Of a DNA stretch of 64,000 nucleotides, positions 10,575 to 19,309 are shown in pieces. The notes below the pieces were generated by a model, which saw only the letters and a program-made list of their open reading frames with translations, was not told where the DNA came from and did not search any database. Origin of the DNA: Pontibacter coccineus (GTDB lineage: Bacteria > Bacteroidota > Bacteroidia > Cytophagales > Hymenobacteraceae); NCBI RefSeq assembly GCF_030546575.1, contig NZ_JAUOTN010000006.1, forward strand, positions 124,001-188,000. Reading direction: 5' to 3'. Each line of letters begins with the position of its first letter. Position 1 is the stretch's first letter. The position numbers and the translations under genes are program-made.

Positions 10575-11933
10575 CTATTTAACCGTAAGTTCGTGGCTCT
10601 GGATCATCCGGTAGATCGTGGATTTGCCGATGTCTAGTTTGTCAGCTACTAGCAGCACGTTGTAATCATACCTGTCCAGGAACCGCTGAATGATGGCCGT
10701 GGTATACTCTTTAAGGCTGCGTTCTTCGGCCAGAAAATCCTTCTCGGTGTGACTGGCCGAAAAATTGATGTCCTGTTCCTGTATCATATCCTCATCCGCC
10801 AGCACGACGGCCAATTCTACCAGGGCTTTTAATTCGCGTACGTTACCCGGGAAAGCATAAGAGAGGAGTTTCTGCTGCGCCTCCGGTGACAATTGTTTGC
10901 GGCCAAGCCCGTTTTCCTTGGCGAAGGCATCAATGAAAAACTTGGCCAGTACCAGAATGTCGCTGCCCCTTTCGCGCAAAGGTGGCAATTGGATAGGCAA
11001 GCCCAACAGGCGGTAATACAAGTCCTCCCTGAACCGGCCTTTCTTCACTTCCTCCGCCAGGTTTTTGTGCGTGGCCACAATAATGCGCACGTCAACCGGC
11101 ACCACCGAGTTGCCGCCAACCCGTGTAATCTCCTTTTCCTGGAGTACACGCAGCAGTTTGGATTGCAAGCTAATTTCCAGTTCGCCGATCTCGTCCAGAA
11201 AAATGGTGCCCTTGTTCGCTTCTTCAAACTTACCCAGTCGGCGTGATACGGCCCCCGTAAAAGCGCCCTTCTCGTGCCCAAACAGTTCGCTCTCAATCAG
11301 TTCTCGAGGTATAGCCGCCACGTTTACAGCCACATAAGGCGCCTTTTTACGTGTACTGTTATAATGTATCGCCTTGGCAACCAGTTCCTTACCCGTACCC
11401 GTCTCACCGTGTACTGATACCGTGATATTGGTTTTGGTAGCTTTATCCATCAGGTTGAACACCTTTCTGATGGCATCGCTGTTGCCAATGATCACTTTAC
11501 CGAAATCGTACTTCTGTCCGATCTCTTCTTTCAGGTGGTCGATCTCTTCCCGCAACGACACGTTCTCCCGTATCTTATTGATGGTGTTCCAGAGGCGTTC
11601 CGGGGTGTCTTCGTCCTTTACGATATAGTCGTAAGCGCCCAGTTTGAGCAGGTCCACAGCCGTGGCCACATCTTCCTGACCTGAAATCACTACCACTTGC
11701 ACATCCGGGCTCTGCTCTTTGATGCGTTTGAGTACCTCCGATCCGTTTTTGTCTGGCAATGAATAGTCAAGCGTCACCACATTGGGGCGCAGGTGCATGT
11801 TGGCAAGGCAATCGTTGGCTGAATGAAACTTACGGATCTCATAGTCCGGGTTCAGCGAGAGGTGGTACTCAAGCAGTTCGCTATACCAGATATCATCATC
11901 CAGGATAAATATTTTAAAAGAACCGTTTGTCAT
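10575..11933 (-). CDS. Sigma-54-dependent response regulator (NtrC family)
   Basis: A cytoplasmic transcription activator of about 452 residues. It has an N-terminal receiver (FILDDDIW; phospho-Asp56 in LDYSLPD), an AAA+ domain with Walker A GETGTGKE, the sigma-54 contact loop GAFTGA, Walker B FLDEIGE and the arginine-finger region LRERGSD, and a C-terminal Fis-type helix-turn-helix ending in GKSTIYRMIQ. It drives RpoN-dependent promoters after phosphorylation. The frame opens further upstream, but MTNGSFKIF at 11933 starts cleanly at the receiver fold. It has no adjacent cognate kinase in an operon; the two PAS kinases at 3.6-10.2 kb are the nearest candidates. Three TAACATT half-sites upstream may be its own control region. 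Confidence 0.92.
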   Translation of the reverse strand: MTNGSFKIFILDDDIWYSELLEYHLSLNPDYEIRKFHSANDCLANMHLRPNVVTLDYSLPDKNGSEVLKRIKEQSPDVQVVVISGQEDVATAVDLLKLGAYDYIVKDEDTPERLWNTINKIRENVSLREEIDHLKEEIGQKYDFGKVIIGNSDAIRKVFNLMDKATKTNITVSVHGETGTGKELVAKAIHYNSTRKKAPYVAVNVAAIPRELIESELFGHEKGAFTGAVSRRLGKFEEANKGTIFLDEIGELEISLQSKLLRVLQEKEITRVGGNSVVPVDVRIIVATHKNLAEEVKKGRFREDLYYRLLGLPIQLPPLRERGSDILVLAKFFIDAFAKENGLGRKQLSPEAQQKLLSYAFPGNVRELKALVELAVVLADEDMIQEQDINFSASHTEKDFLAEERSLKEYTTAIIQRFLDRYDYNVLLVADKLDIGKSTIYRMIQSHELTVK

Positions 11934-12363
11934 CAGGTGGTCGGGTAAATGCAATTTGAAGTCAAATATAACTGAAATGTTATATCCTGATAACAGATTC
12001 CTGGTCAATTTTGGTTTAACCGTACTGATAAATTAACATTTCAAAAGAATGTTATAATTCGCCATGGTTCAGTACTTTGCATGACGCAATGGTGCCTACC
12101 CGACCTAATGCAGCAATGTCTCTAATCAAGCGGTGAGTATCGAATAATTTACACAGCTACTCAGCATCAAATCTTGCACCGCAGGGCACTCTGTAACCGG
12201 GTTGATGATTACGACGAAATGGGTCGGTTCTGACAGGTATAGCCAGATATAAATTACTGGCTCGCACAGGAATATTTTAGTGCTGAATGCCGGGTCTAAG
12301 CTGTAACGTCAGTAGGAAATTACATGTTAAAGGTCCGATACCGAAAAAACGAAAAAGGGTTGG
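11934..12363. other. Intergenic region upstream of the sigma-54 regulator
   Basis: About 430 bp without a credible gene. The half nearest the regulator contains three copies of TAACATT/AATGTTA (11974-11982, 12034-12042, 12048-12054). One AGGTATA word is at 12235-12241. The remaining sequence shows no hairpin, RNA gene or open frame that I can support. Confidence 0.45.
11974..12054. promoter_or_regulatory. TAACATT repeat sites, candidate operator
   Basis: GAAATGTTA (11974-11982), TAACATTTC (12034-12042) and AATGTTA (12048-12054) occur 41-121 bp before the regulator start. The last two form an inverted repeat with a 5-bp gap. The arrangement resembles a paired activator site plus a distal half-site, suitable for binding by an NtrC-type dimer. 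Confidence 0.35.
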
Positions 12364-13206
12364 CTATACCTTCGCGCTGATCACCTCACACTTAGCCCGC
12401 ACAAACATAAATACGCCGTAGCAAATCAACCCCAGGGCTAGTATTCCCAGCAGGTAGGAGCCATAAGATGCCTCCTCTAAGAATTGGAAGGCCTCCGAAC
12501 TACTGCCCGCCTCACGGGAATTGGAAGTCAGGGCGGCACGTAAGAGCAAATAGCCAATGATCAGCCAGACTACGCCGCGGGCAATGTAGCCCACCAGTCC
12601 GGCGCGTACGAGCGAAGTTCTTAGCTCTGGTTTCAGCTGCTGCGCCTGCACTTTGCTCATGTACTTACCGGAATAGGCGCGGTAAAACTGGTAAATCCCC
12701 ATGATCATCGTGCCAACTGCCACAGCTCCCAGCAGCCACTGCCCAAAAGGCTGTGACAGCAACTCACGGGCCAGCGATTGACGTGAATCACCATTGCCTC
12801 CGCCACCGTTGCCCAATAGCAACTGGGCGGCTGTAAAAGCAAGCACACCATAAACAGCACCGCTAAATGCGTAGCCGATGCGCTTTCCTATACCTTTTGC
12901 GTCAGAGCCTTTCTCTTCTGTATCACGGAAGGCCTGGATAAAGCGCCACAAGGTATAGCACAGCATACCTGCCGCCACTATGGCCAGCAGTACTTTGCCA
13001 TAGGGTTGCTCCAGGATGAACTGAAAAACACCGGTCTTGCCGGCCTCTTCTGTTGTCTGACCACCCAATTCGAAGGCCGCCATAAAGGCGAGCGCTCCAA
13101 CCAGGCAGTACACGACTCCTTTAGCGATCAGACCAACGCGAGCGAATCGCACGACCCATTCCGGACGGGGGGTAGGTATACGGGAAGGTGAAATTGAAAT
13201 ATCCAT
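12364..13206 (-). CDS. DUF1206 family membrane protein
   Basis: An inner-membrane protein of about 280 residues built of three similar two-helix units. The units begin near residues 18, 105 and 195, each with a V.R.GL..(R/K)GVVYxLVG-like opening. This is the DUF1206 family, of unknown function. The frame reaches 13239, but MDISISPSR at 13206 is the better start. The stop codon lies inside the iterated word, since the last codons read AAG GTA TAG. It lies 60 bp downstream of the CoA-transferase gene on the same strand. Confidence 0.85.
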   Translation of the reverse strand: MDISISPSRIPTPRPEWVVRFARVGLIAKGVVYCLVGALAFMAAFELGGQTTEEAGKTGVFQFILEQPYGKVLLAIVAAGMLCYTLWRFIQAFRDTEEKGSDAKGIGKRIGYAFSGAVYGVLAFTAAQLLLGNGGGGNGDSRQSLARELLSQPFGQWLLGAVAVGTMIMGIYQFYRAYSGKYMSKVQAQQLKPELRTSLVRAGLVGYIARGVVWLIIGYLLLRAALTSNSREAGSSSEAFQFLEEASYGSYLLGILALGLICYGVFMFVRAKCEVISAKV

Positions 13207-13266
13207 AAGGCAAGTATAGTAACCTTCCCATACACGCAAACCTCTAACTAAGGTTTAGTATCGTAG

Positions 13267-14556
13267 CTATAAGTTTTTGAATCGCTTGAAGGCCTCTTCC
13301 TCCAGGCGGGCACGGTGGTCCGGGTGCGCGATCTCGATCAAGGCCTTTGCACGCTGCCGCAGGTTTTTCCCGTACAGGTAAGCCACACCATATTCCGTCA
13401 CCACATAATGCACGTGCGCGCGCGTTGTCACCACACCTGCTCCCTGGTTGATGTAGGGCGTGATACGCGATATGCCTTTGTTCGTCACCGACGGCAGCGC
13501 AATGATCGGCTTCCCACCATCGGAGAGGGCCGCCCCGCGGATAAAGTCCATCTGGCCGCCTATACCTGAAAACTGGTACGTACCGATGGAATCAGACACT
13601 ACCTGGCCGGTGAGGTCAATCTCAATGGCGCTGTTGATGGCGGTCACTTTCGGGTTGGAGCGGATGACCGTCACATCATTCACATAGTCGGAGCTGAGCA
13701 TCGTAATCAGTGGGTTGTCATCCACAAAGTCATAAAGCTCGCGGTTGCCCACGATAAAGCCCGTCGCAATACGGCCCCTGTGCTTCTTCTTGAACTCGTT
13801 GGTAATAACACCTTGCTCTACCAGCGGCAGCACCCCGTTAGAGAACATCTCGGTATGGATGCCCAGGCCTTTGTGGTTGGTCAGGCTTCGGAGCGTGGCG
13901 TCCGGTATACCGCCAATGCCCATTTGCAGGGTGGCGCCGTCTTCTACCATTTCGGCAATGTAGCGGCCTATGGTTTCCTCCGTCTGGGTGATGCGCGGAC
14001 CATAGTCCACTTCCGGAAGCGGCTCGTTCACCTCTACCAGCGCATTAAAACGACGGATATTGATCAGGGCATCGCCGTGGGTGCGGGGCATCTGGGGGTT
14101 TACCTGCGCGATGACGTGCTTGGCACTAATAACCGCCTGGCGGGCAATATCCACAGAAACTCCCAGCGAGCAGAAACCGTGTCGGTCGGGTGGCGACACG
14201 TGCACAATGGCTACATCCAGCGGCATGATGCCGGAGCGAAACAGGTTCGGAATTTCGCTCAGGAAAATGGGCACATAGTCGCCGCGGCCGCTGTTAACCG
14301 CCTCCCGCACGTTAGCAGATACGAAAAGAGAATTGATATAAAAAGCGTCGCTGCAGCGTTCATCGGCGCAGGGCATGTCGCCAAAAGTGGAGATACTCAC
14401 CAGCTCCACATTTCGAAGCTCATCAGCACGCTCAGCCAGTTTATGCATTAGATACTGTGGTGTGGCGGCACTGCCATGCACAAACACACGATCTCCTGAT
14501 TTGATAGCAGAAAGGGCTTCTTCGGCTGAAGTGTACTTCAATTGGGCTTGATTCAT
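13267..14556 (-). CDS. Acetyl-CoA hydrolase / CoA-transferase family protein
   Basis: A 429-residue class I CoA-transferase of the acetyl-CoA hydrolase / 4-hydroxybutyrate CoA-transferase type. Typical motifs are VHGSAATP near the N-terminus, GIGGIPDA, the GIHTEMFSNG segment, GIGGQMDFIRGA, and the C-terminal EYGVAYLYGKNLRQRA and IAHPDHR signatures. It would move CoA between acyl donors such as acetyl-CoA and a carboxylate, or hydrolyse acetyl-CoA; the sequence does not fix the acceptor. No signal peptide, so cytosolic. It is divergent from the DUF4136 lipoprotein gene 228 bp away. Confidence 0.88.
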   Translation of the reverse strand: MNQAQLKYTSAEEALSAIKSGDRVFVHGSAATPQYLMHKLAERADELRNVELVSISTFGDMPCADERCSDAFYINSLFVSANVREAVNSGRGDYVPIFLSEIPNLFRSGIMPLDVAIVHVSPPDRHGFCSLGVSVDIARQAVISAKHVIAQVNPQMPRTHGDALINIRRFNALVEVNEPLPEVDYGPRITQTEETIGRYIAEMVEDGATLQMGIGGIPDATLRSLTNHKGLGIHTEMFSNGVLPLVEQGVITNEFKKKHRGRIATGFIVGNRELYDFVDDNPLITMLSSDYVNDVTVIRSNPKVTAINSAIEIDLTGQVVSDSIGTYQFSGIGGQMDFIRGAALSDGGKPIIALPSVTNKGISRITPYINQGAGVVTTRAHVHYVVTEYGVAYLYGKNLRQRAKALIEIAHPDHRARLEEEAFKRFKNL

Positions 14557-14784
14557 GGTTTCTTTGTTTTTGAGTGTAAGCTTTGGGCGTATCGCTTAAC
14601 TTACGGCTTGCCAGACACTCGGTTTGAAATGCCTCCAAAATCGGGACGGCCTATTTATTTATTTGCAAAAGAATATATAAATTTGACAGCAAGCGATGAT
14701 AAATGTCACCCTTAAAAATAAGCACGCGTAAGGAGGGGAGGGGAGAAGCCCTTTACCTCCACCGGCCACACACCCACACCAACT

Positions 14785-15393
14785 ATGAAAAGCTTTAAAA
14801 ATCAACTGTCTTCGGCGCTATACCTCTTTCTGTGCGCAATTCTTCTCAGCTCATGCGTAGCCACTTCCGGCATCGACCACACCAACACGATCAGCTCATC
14901 AGAAGGCGTTCTGGCTAAAAAAACGACCTATGCCTGGTACCAGCCCACACCGGCTACGCAGCCTGCTTACGGAACCGACTTTGACGCCAGCCTGCACAAG
15001 CACTTGCTGAAAGCGATAGAGGAAGAACTGGAGCGCAAGGGCTACACCAAAACCACCGTGAACCCGGATATGCTGGTAGCCTATGATGTGAGCGTGTCGG
15101 TGCCGGACGCCATGGATAAACCGGAACTGTATGGTCCTGGTTTCGGGTATAGCTACGCCTATATGAGTGGCTACAGGTATAAGTATAGCAACGCAGAGCT
15201 ACCTGGTTACCGTGCCGTGGACCTTTTCAAGCAGGGGACGCTGATTTTAGACGTCATCGATCCGAAAACCAAGCAGCTGCTCTGGCGCGGCTGGACCGAA
15301 GGGGCGATCAAAGACTTTGGTGCAGGCTATGGCACCGTGAAAAGCCAGGTGCAGCGGATCGTAAACCGTATGCCGGCCAGCGTTCAGCCTTAA
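14785..15393 (+). CDS. DUF4136 lipoprotein
   Basis: A 202-residue secreted lipoprotein. It has a positively charged start, a hydrophobic core and the lipobox LLSSC (Cys at about residue 24). The mature part begins with the TYAWY motif and contains LLKAIEEELERKGYT followed by PDMLVAYDV, the hallmarks of DUF4136, a family of small envelope lipoproteins of unknown role. The C-terminal block (LLWRGWTEG) is also conserved. The gene is monocistronic and is followed at once by a hairpin terminator. Confidence 0.88.
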   Translation: MKSFKNQLSSALYLFLCAILLSSCVATSGIDHTNTISSSEGVLAKKTTYAWYQPTPATQPAYGTDFDASLHKHLLKAIEEELERKGYTKTTVNPDMLVAYDVSVSVPDAMDKPELYGPGFGYSYAYMSGYRYKYSNAELPGYRAVDLFKQGTLILDVIDPKTKQLLWRGWTEGAIKDFGAGYGTVKSQVQRIVNRMPASVQP

Positions 15394-15398
15394 ACAGA

Positions 15399-15425
15399 AA
15401 ACCCCGCCATGAACGCGGGGTTTCT
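15399..15425. terminator. Bidirectional terminator between DUF4136 and CPA2 genes
   Basis: AACCCCGC pairs with GCGGGGTT around ATGAAC, flanked by A-rich and T-rich sequence on the two sides. It sits between convergent genes and can serve both. Confidence 0.85.
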
Positions 15426-15430
15426 TATAC

Positions 15431-17425
15431 CTAATCTGCCCTTACAACATTATGAAAGCGCATCACGTCGGCAGGCTTTCCAACCACATAGATGACGTCT
15501 CCCCGTTTTAGTCTGGTCTGAGCATTGATCTCTAACAATGTATCGCCATCTCGCTTTATACCTACCACTGTAATGCCGAAGCGATTCCGCACATCGGTTT
15601 CTATCAGCGTTTTACCGATCAGCGTGTCGTCTTTGGTAAAGATCCGCAGGCTGGCCACCTCAATATCAGGCAGCTCCTGCGAAAAATTGCCGCCATTGGT
15701 TTTGCTGCCTCCCATGCTGCGGAGCATTTCATAGTTGTCGGCCCGGATACTGTTAGTAAAATTATCGATTTCGTCGCGTGGCATCAGGTACTTGGAAAGC
15801 ACGCGCGTGAAAATCTCGATCGAAGTTTCAAACTCCTCAGGTACAACCTCATCGGCTCCCAGCCGGTAGTTCTCTTCCATTTCCTGCACAAAGCGGGTCC
15901 TGACGATAATGTGTACTTTAGTGCTGACTTCTCTAATACTGGAGACAATTCGCCTGGTCGCTTCAGGGTCTGATATGGCGATCACCGCAACCCGTGCCTT
16001 GTGTATGTTGACGTGTGACAAAATAACGCCATGCACTGCATCGCCATAAAGGATAGGCTCTCCATGAAGGCGCTCTACTTTTACAGTGACGGCATTGAGT
16101 TCCACAATCACATAGGGTATGCTGGCGTGTCGGGCCGCTTTGGCCACATTCCGACCGTTTATACCATAGCCGATGATCACGATATGGTCCTCCAGATGAT
16201 GCATCTCGTCTGCAAATTCAGGGATGGCAGGCGCATTGGGCAGCTGGTTGTTTGCAGGCACCCAACGGGCGCTCAGTTTATTGGCAATGGTGTGAAATGA
16301 GTTAATCACAAAAGGGGTGATGGCCATCGTGAGCAACGAAACGGAGAGGAAATACTGGTAAACCTCCAGCGAAAGCAGCCCATTCTTGCTTCCTGTCTTT
16401 GAGAGAATGAACGCAAACTCACCAACCTGAAAGAGCGAAAGCCCCACCAGAATGGAGGTACGCAATGGGTACTGCAAAATTCGGGCTGCCATGGCGGCTA
16501 TCAACCCTTTCAAGATGAAAGTACAGAATGTCAGCAGCAGAATCAGAGGCAAGTGCTGCAGCATAAAACCGAAGTCGAGCAGCATACCGATCGACACAAA
16601 AAAGAAACTGGTGAAAATTTCCCGGAAGGGAAGGATGTTGCTGGTAGCCTGGTGGCTGTACTCCGACTCTGAAATTATAAGACCGGCCAGAAAAGCACCC
16701 AAAGCAAGAGACAAACCAAGGCTCTGCGTCATCCAGGCTACTGCAAAACAGATCACGACGATGCTGAGAATGAAAAGCTCTTTGCTCTTGGTTTGAGCCA
16801 CTACAAACAAGAGTCTAGGTACTAGATAGCGGGCGCTGATCAAAACAAACACAATCACAAAAGCCCCTTTTAGCACCATTAGCAGCAACTCCACCACGAT
16901 ATTTTCTGAGCCGACTGCCATCAGCGGGGCTACCAACATCATGGGCACAACGATAATATCCTGGAAGATCAGAATGCCCAGCACCACCTTCCCGTGCGGA
17001 CTGTTGATCTCGCCTTTGTCCTGCAAGAGCTTAAGTACAATGGCTGTACTACTCAACGCAAACAGGAACCCGACGAAGAAACCCTCCGCTGCCGAGAAAT
17101 TAAACATCATCAGGACCAGGCCTACGAGCAGGATCGTGACCAGTACCTGGGTAGCACCTCCTAAAAGTATCGTTCGTTTGATCAGCGCAAGGTTACGCAG
17201 CGAAAACTCCATCCCGATAATGAATAGGAGAAGGATGACACCAATCTCGGCCAGTATCTCAATGTCGTGTACGTCTGCGCTCACGTTGAGCCCATGCGGA
17301 CCGGCGATCATACCTGTCATTAGGAAACCCAGAATGGTAGGTAGTCTGAAACGCTGAAAGAGCAAAATCACGACAACGGCCAATCCCAGTATGATAACAA
17401 CGTCAGAAAGTAGAGGGATTTCCAT
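15431..17425 (-). CDS. CPA2 family cation:proton antiporter with RCK domains (KefB-like)
   Basis: A 664-residue inner-membrane exchanger. The first 385 residues hold about twelve hydrophobic helices, with the family's GFLMTGMIAGPHGL and ALGAFLAGLIISESEY motifs. An RCK_N domain follows (Rossmann motif IGYGINGRNVAKAA, about 415-530), then an RCK_C/TrkA-C domain (about 575-660). This is the layout of K+/H+ antiporters controlled by bound nucleotide. No KefF/KefG-type ancillary protein is adjacent. It reads convergent to the DUF4136 gene and divergent from thyA. Confidence 0.9.
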   Translation of the reverse strand: MEIPLLSDVVIILGLAVVVILLFQRFRLPTILGFLMTGMIAGPHGLNVSADVHDIEILAEIGVILLLFIIGMEFSLRNLALIKRTILLGGATQVLVTILLVGLVLMMFNFSAAEGFFVGFLFALSSTAIVLKLLQDKGEINSPHGKVVLGILIFQDIIVVPMMLVAPLMAVGSENIVVELLLMVLKGAFVIVFVLISARYLVPRLLFVVAQTKSKELFILSIVVICFAVAWMTQSLGLSLALGAFLAGLIISESEYSHQATSNILPFREIFTSFFFVSIGMLLDFGFMLQHLPLILLLTFCTFILKGLIAAMAARILQYPLRTSILVGLSLFQVGEFAFILSKTGSKNGLLSLEVYQYFLSVSLLTMAITPFVINSFHTIANKLSARWVPANNQLPNAPAIPEFADEMHHLEDHIVIIGYGINGRNVAKAARHASIPYVIVELNAVTVKVERLHGEPILYGDAVHGVILSHVNIHKARVAVIAISDPEATRRIVSSIREVSTKVHIIVRTRFVQEMEENYRLGADEVVPEEFETSIEIFTRVLSKYLMPRDEIDNFTNSIRADNYEMLRSMGGSKTNGGNFSQELPDIEVASLRIFTKDDTLIGKTLIETDVRNRFGITVVGIKRDGDTLLEINAQTRLKRGDVIYVVGKPADVMRFHNVVRAD

Positions 17426-17581
17426 TCGATTTTAATTAGACACAGGTCCTTTTTTGTATTCGTGTTTCAGTCCGATCGGGTTGAAATCTGGAACAATTTA
17501 GTGAAGTATTAAAAGGAATATGTTATAAAATTGGAAGGAATGAGAGATTCGTGAAATGTTTTTATAAAACTGCCAGCAGGT

Positions 17582-17612
17582 TTTTAGCCGGATGATTTTT
17601 ACGCTATATTTA
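17582..17612 (+). promoter_or_regulatory. Possible Bacteroidota-type promoter for thyA
   Basis: TATATTTA (17605-17612) resembles the lineage -7 element TAnnTTTG and lies 19 bp after a TTTT tract (17582-17585) at the -33 position. It ends 33 bp before the thyA ATG. The last base of the -7 element deviates from consensus. Confidence 0.35.
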
Positions 17613-17645
17613 GGGTCCGAAGAGACTAGAAAAGCAATATACCTT

Positions 17646-18440
17646 ATGAAACAGTACCTGGACCTGATGCAGCACATCCTTGACAAGGGGGTGAGAAAAG
17701 AAGACCGTACCGGCACCGGTACCCTGAGCGTATTCGGACACCAGATGCGTTTCGACCTGTCCAAAGGCTTTCCGCTGGTGACGACCAAGAAGGTGCACCT
17801 GAAATCCATCATCCACGAATTGCTTTGGTTCCTGAAAGGAGACACCAATATTTCCTACCTCAAAGAAAATGGGGTCACCATTTGGGATGAGTGGGCGGAT
17901 GAGAACGGGAACCTGGGCCCGGTCTATGGTTCGCAATGGCGCAGCTGGCCTACGCCAGACGGTCGCCACATTGACCAGATCAGCCAGGTGGTGAACCAAT
18001 TAAAGCGCAACCCTGATTCGCGCCGTATCATTGTGAGCGCCTGGAACGTGGCCGAGATCGAAAACATGAAGTTGCCGCCTTGCCACGCTTTCTACCAGTT
18101 TTATGTGGCCGAGGGTAAACTAAGCTGCCAGCTATACCAACGCTCAGCCGATGTGTTCCTGGGTGTGCCGTTTAATATCGCCTCATATGCCTTGCTAGTG
18201 CTGATGATGGCGCAGGTGACGGGCCTGGAGCCGGGTGAGTTTATCTGGACCGGTGGCGACACGCACCTATACCTCAACCACCTGGAGCAGGCACAGTTGC
18301 AGCTAACACGTGAACCCCATGCACTGCCCACCATGCGTCTGAACCCAGATGTAAAGGATATATTCGACTATACATACGAAGACTTTAAGCTGGAAAATTA
18401 CGTTTCGCACCCGGGTATAAAAGCGCCTGTTGCGGTATAA
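17646..18440 (+). CDS. thyA: Thymidylate synthase
   Basis: Makes dTMP from dUMP using methylene-tetrahydrofolate. From ATG 17646 the protein is 264 residues, exactly the common ThyA length. The catalytic Cys146 sits in [10 protein letters not shown], and RKEDRTGTG, the [17 protein letters not shown] block and the C-terminal IKAPVAV are all present. The frame is open from 17592, but the extra 18 codons lack homology to the family. An iterated word (TATACCT) ends one base before the ATG. No dihydrofolate reductase gene follows; a strong hairpin closes the transcript. Confidence 0.97.
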   Translation: MKQYLDLMQHILDKGVRKEDRTGTGTLSVFGHQMRFDLSKGFPLVTTKKVHLKSIIHELLWFLKGDTNISYLKENGVTIWDEWADENGNLGPVYGSQWRSWPTPDGRHIDQISQVVNQLKRNPDSRRIIVSAWNVAEIENMKLPPCHAFYQFYVAEGKLSCQLYQRSADVFLGVPFNIASYALLVLMMAQVTGLEPGEFIWTGGDTHLYLNHLEQAQLQLTREPHALPTMRLNPDVKDIFDYTYEDFKLENYVSHPGIKAPVAV

Positions 18441-18468
18441 GTTTTTCAGGTATGGCGCCTTAAAACAA

Positions 18469-18497
18469 AATGCCCGAAGCTTAACTTCGGGCATTTT
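18469..18497. terminator. Bidirectional terminator between thyA and SDR
   Basis: A perfect hairpin, AAATGCCCGAAG / CTTCGGGCATTT with a five-base loop, followed by T on the forward strand and A-rich upstream. It lies between convergent genes. Confidence 0.9.
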
Positions 18498-18500
18498 TCG

Positions 18501-19217
18501 TTAGGGATTGGTTGACCAGATACCGGCTTCCTTGATGAAGACGCGGCGGTTTAGTTTGAGCTGCGCCACGATCAACTCGGCAAAGTCCTCCGGTTGCATC
18601 ACGCGCTCCGGATTGCCATCGGTCAGCTTCAGATTGATGGCCATGTCGGTGGCCACGGTGCTTGGTGTAAGTGTGCTCACACGGATATTGTGCTTGCGCA
18701 CTTCCTGCATCAGCGACTCTGACAGGCCAATAAGCGCAAATTTGGAAGCACTGTAAGCACTGGTAACCGCAGCGCCTCTTTGTCCCGCTGTGGAGGAGAT
18801 GTTGACGATATCGCCTGTCTGACGCTCGATCATTTCCGGCAACACCGCGCGGGTTACATAGTACACGCCCATCAGGTTCACCCGGATGATGTTTTCCCAC
18901 TCGGCCGGCTCCAGCTCCAGGAACTTGCCAAACTTACCTATTCCTGCGTTATTGATCAGGATATCAATCGGGCCGAGCTCAGCACCAATTTTCTTCACCG
19001 CTTCGTTCACTGAGTTTATATCCGTCACATCAGCCGGCGCAATCGCCGCTTTTACCCCAAGTGCTTTAAGTTCGGTAGCAACCTCTTCTAACTGTGATTT
19101 GGTGCGGGCCAGCAATCCTACGTTTACACCCTCTTTGGCCAGCGCGATCGCAATGGCTTTGCCTATTCCTTTTCCAGCACCCGTGATTAGGGCGCTTTTT
19201 CCTTTTAATGATTCCAT
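18501..19217 (-). CDS. SDR family oxidoreductase (3-ketoacyl-ACP-reductase-like)
   Basis: A 238-residue classical short-chain dehydrogenase. The cofactor motif [12 protein letters not shown] is near residue 12, NNAGIGKFG near 90, a catalytic Ser in [10 protein letters not shown] near 140, and the YSASK catalytic Tyr-Lys near 155. The Arg/Thr pattern after strand 2 (ARTKSQLE) suggests NADP(H). The substrate cannot be read from sequence; FabG-like reduction of a 3-oxo group is the usual annotation. It is monocistronic between terminators and the MocA gene. Confidence 0.88.
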   Translation of the reverse strand: MESLKGKSALITGAGKGIGKAIAIALAKEGVNVGLLARTKSQLEEVATELKALGVKAAIAPADVTDINSVNEAVKKIGAELGPIDILINNAGIGKFGKFLELEPAEWENIIRVNLMGVYYVTRAVLPEMIERQTGDIVNISSTAGQRGAAVTSAYSASKFALIGLSESLMQEVRKHNIRVSTLTPSTVATDMAINLKLTDGNPERVMQPEDFAELIVAQLKLNRRVFIKEAGIWSTNP

Positions 19218-19309
19218 GTTGTAAGCAAATAATGTTTGTAGCTACAAATATACAATAGAAACGTTTGAAAGTTTAACGCAATTAAAAGAGGGGAGACCAA
19301 AAGAAAAAC

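Noticed and set aside
10381-10614. A 77-codon forward frame between the kinase and the regulator
   Set aside because: Arg/Gly-rich peptide with no family pattern, and it runs into the 3' end of the regulator gene.
12062-12085. A GG...TTGCA pattern resembling a sigma-54 promoter
   Set aside because: The gap between GG and GC is 11 bp, not the required 10, and no gene follows in that direction.
13780-14451. A 223-codon forward frame inside the CoA-transferase gene
   Set aside because: Antisense shadow; the CoA-transferase frame has all family motifs.
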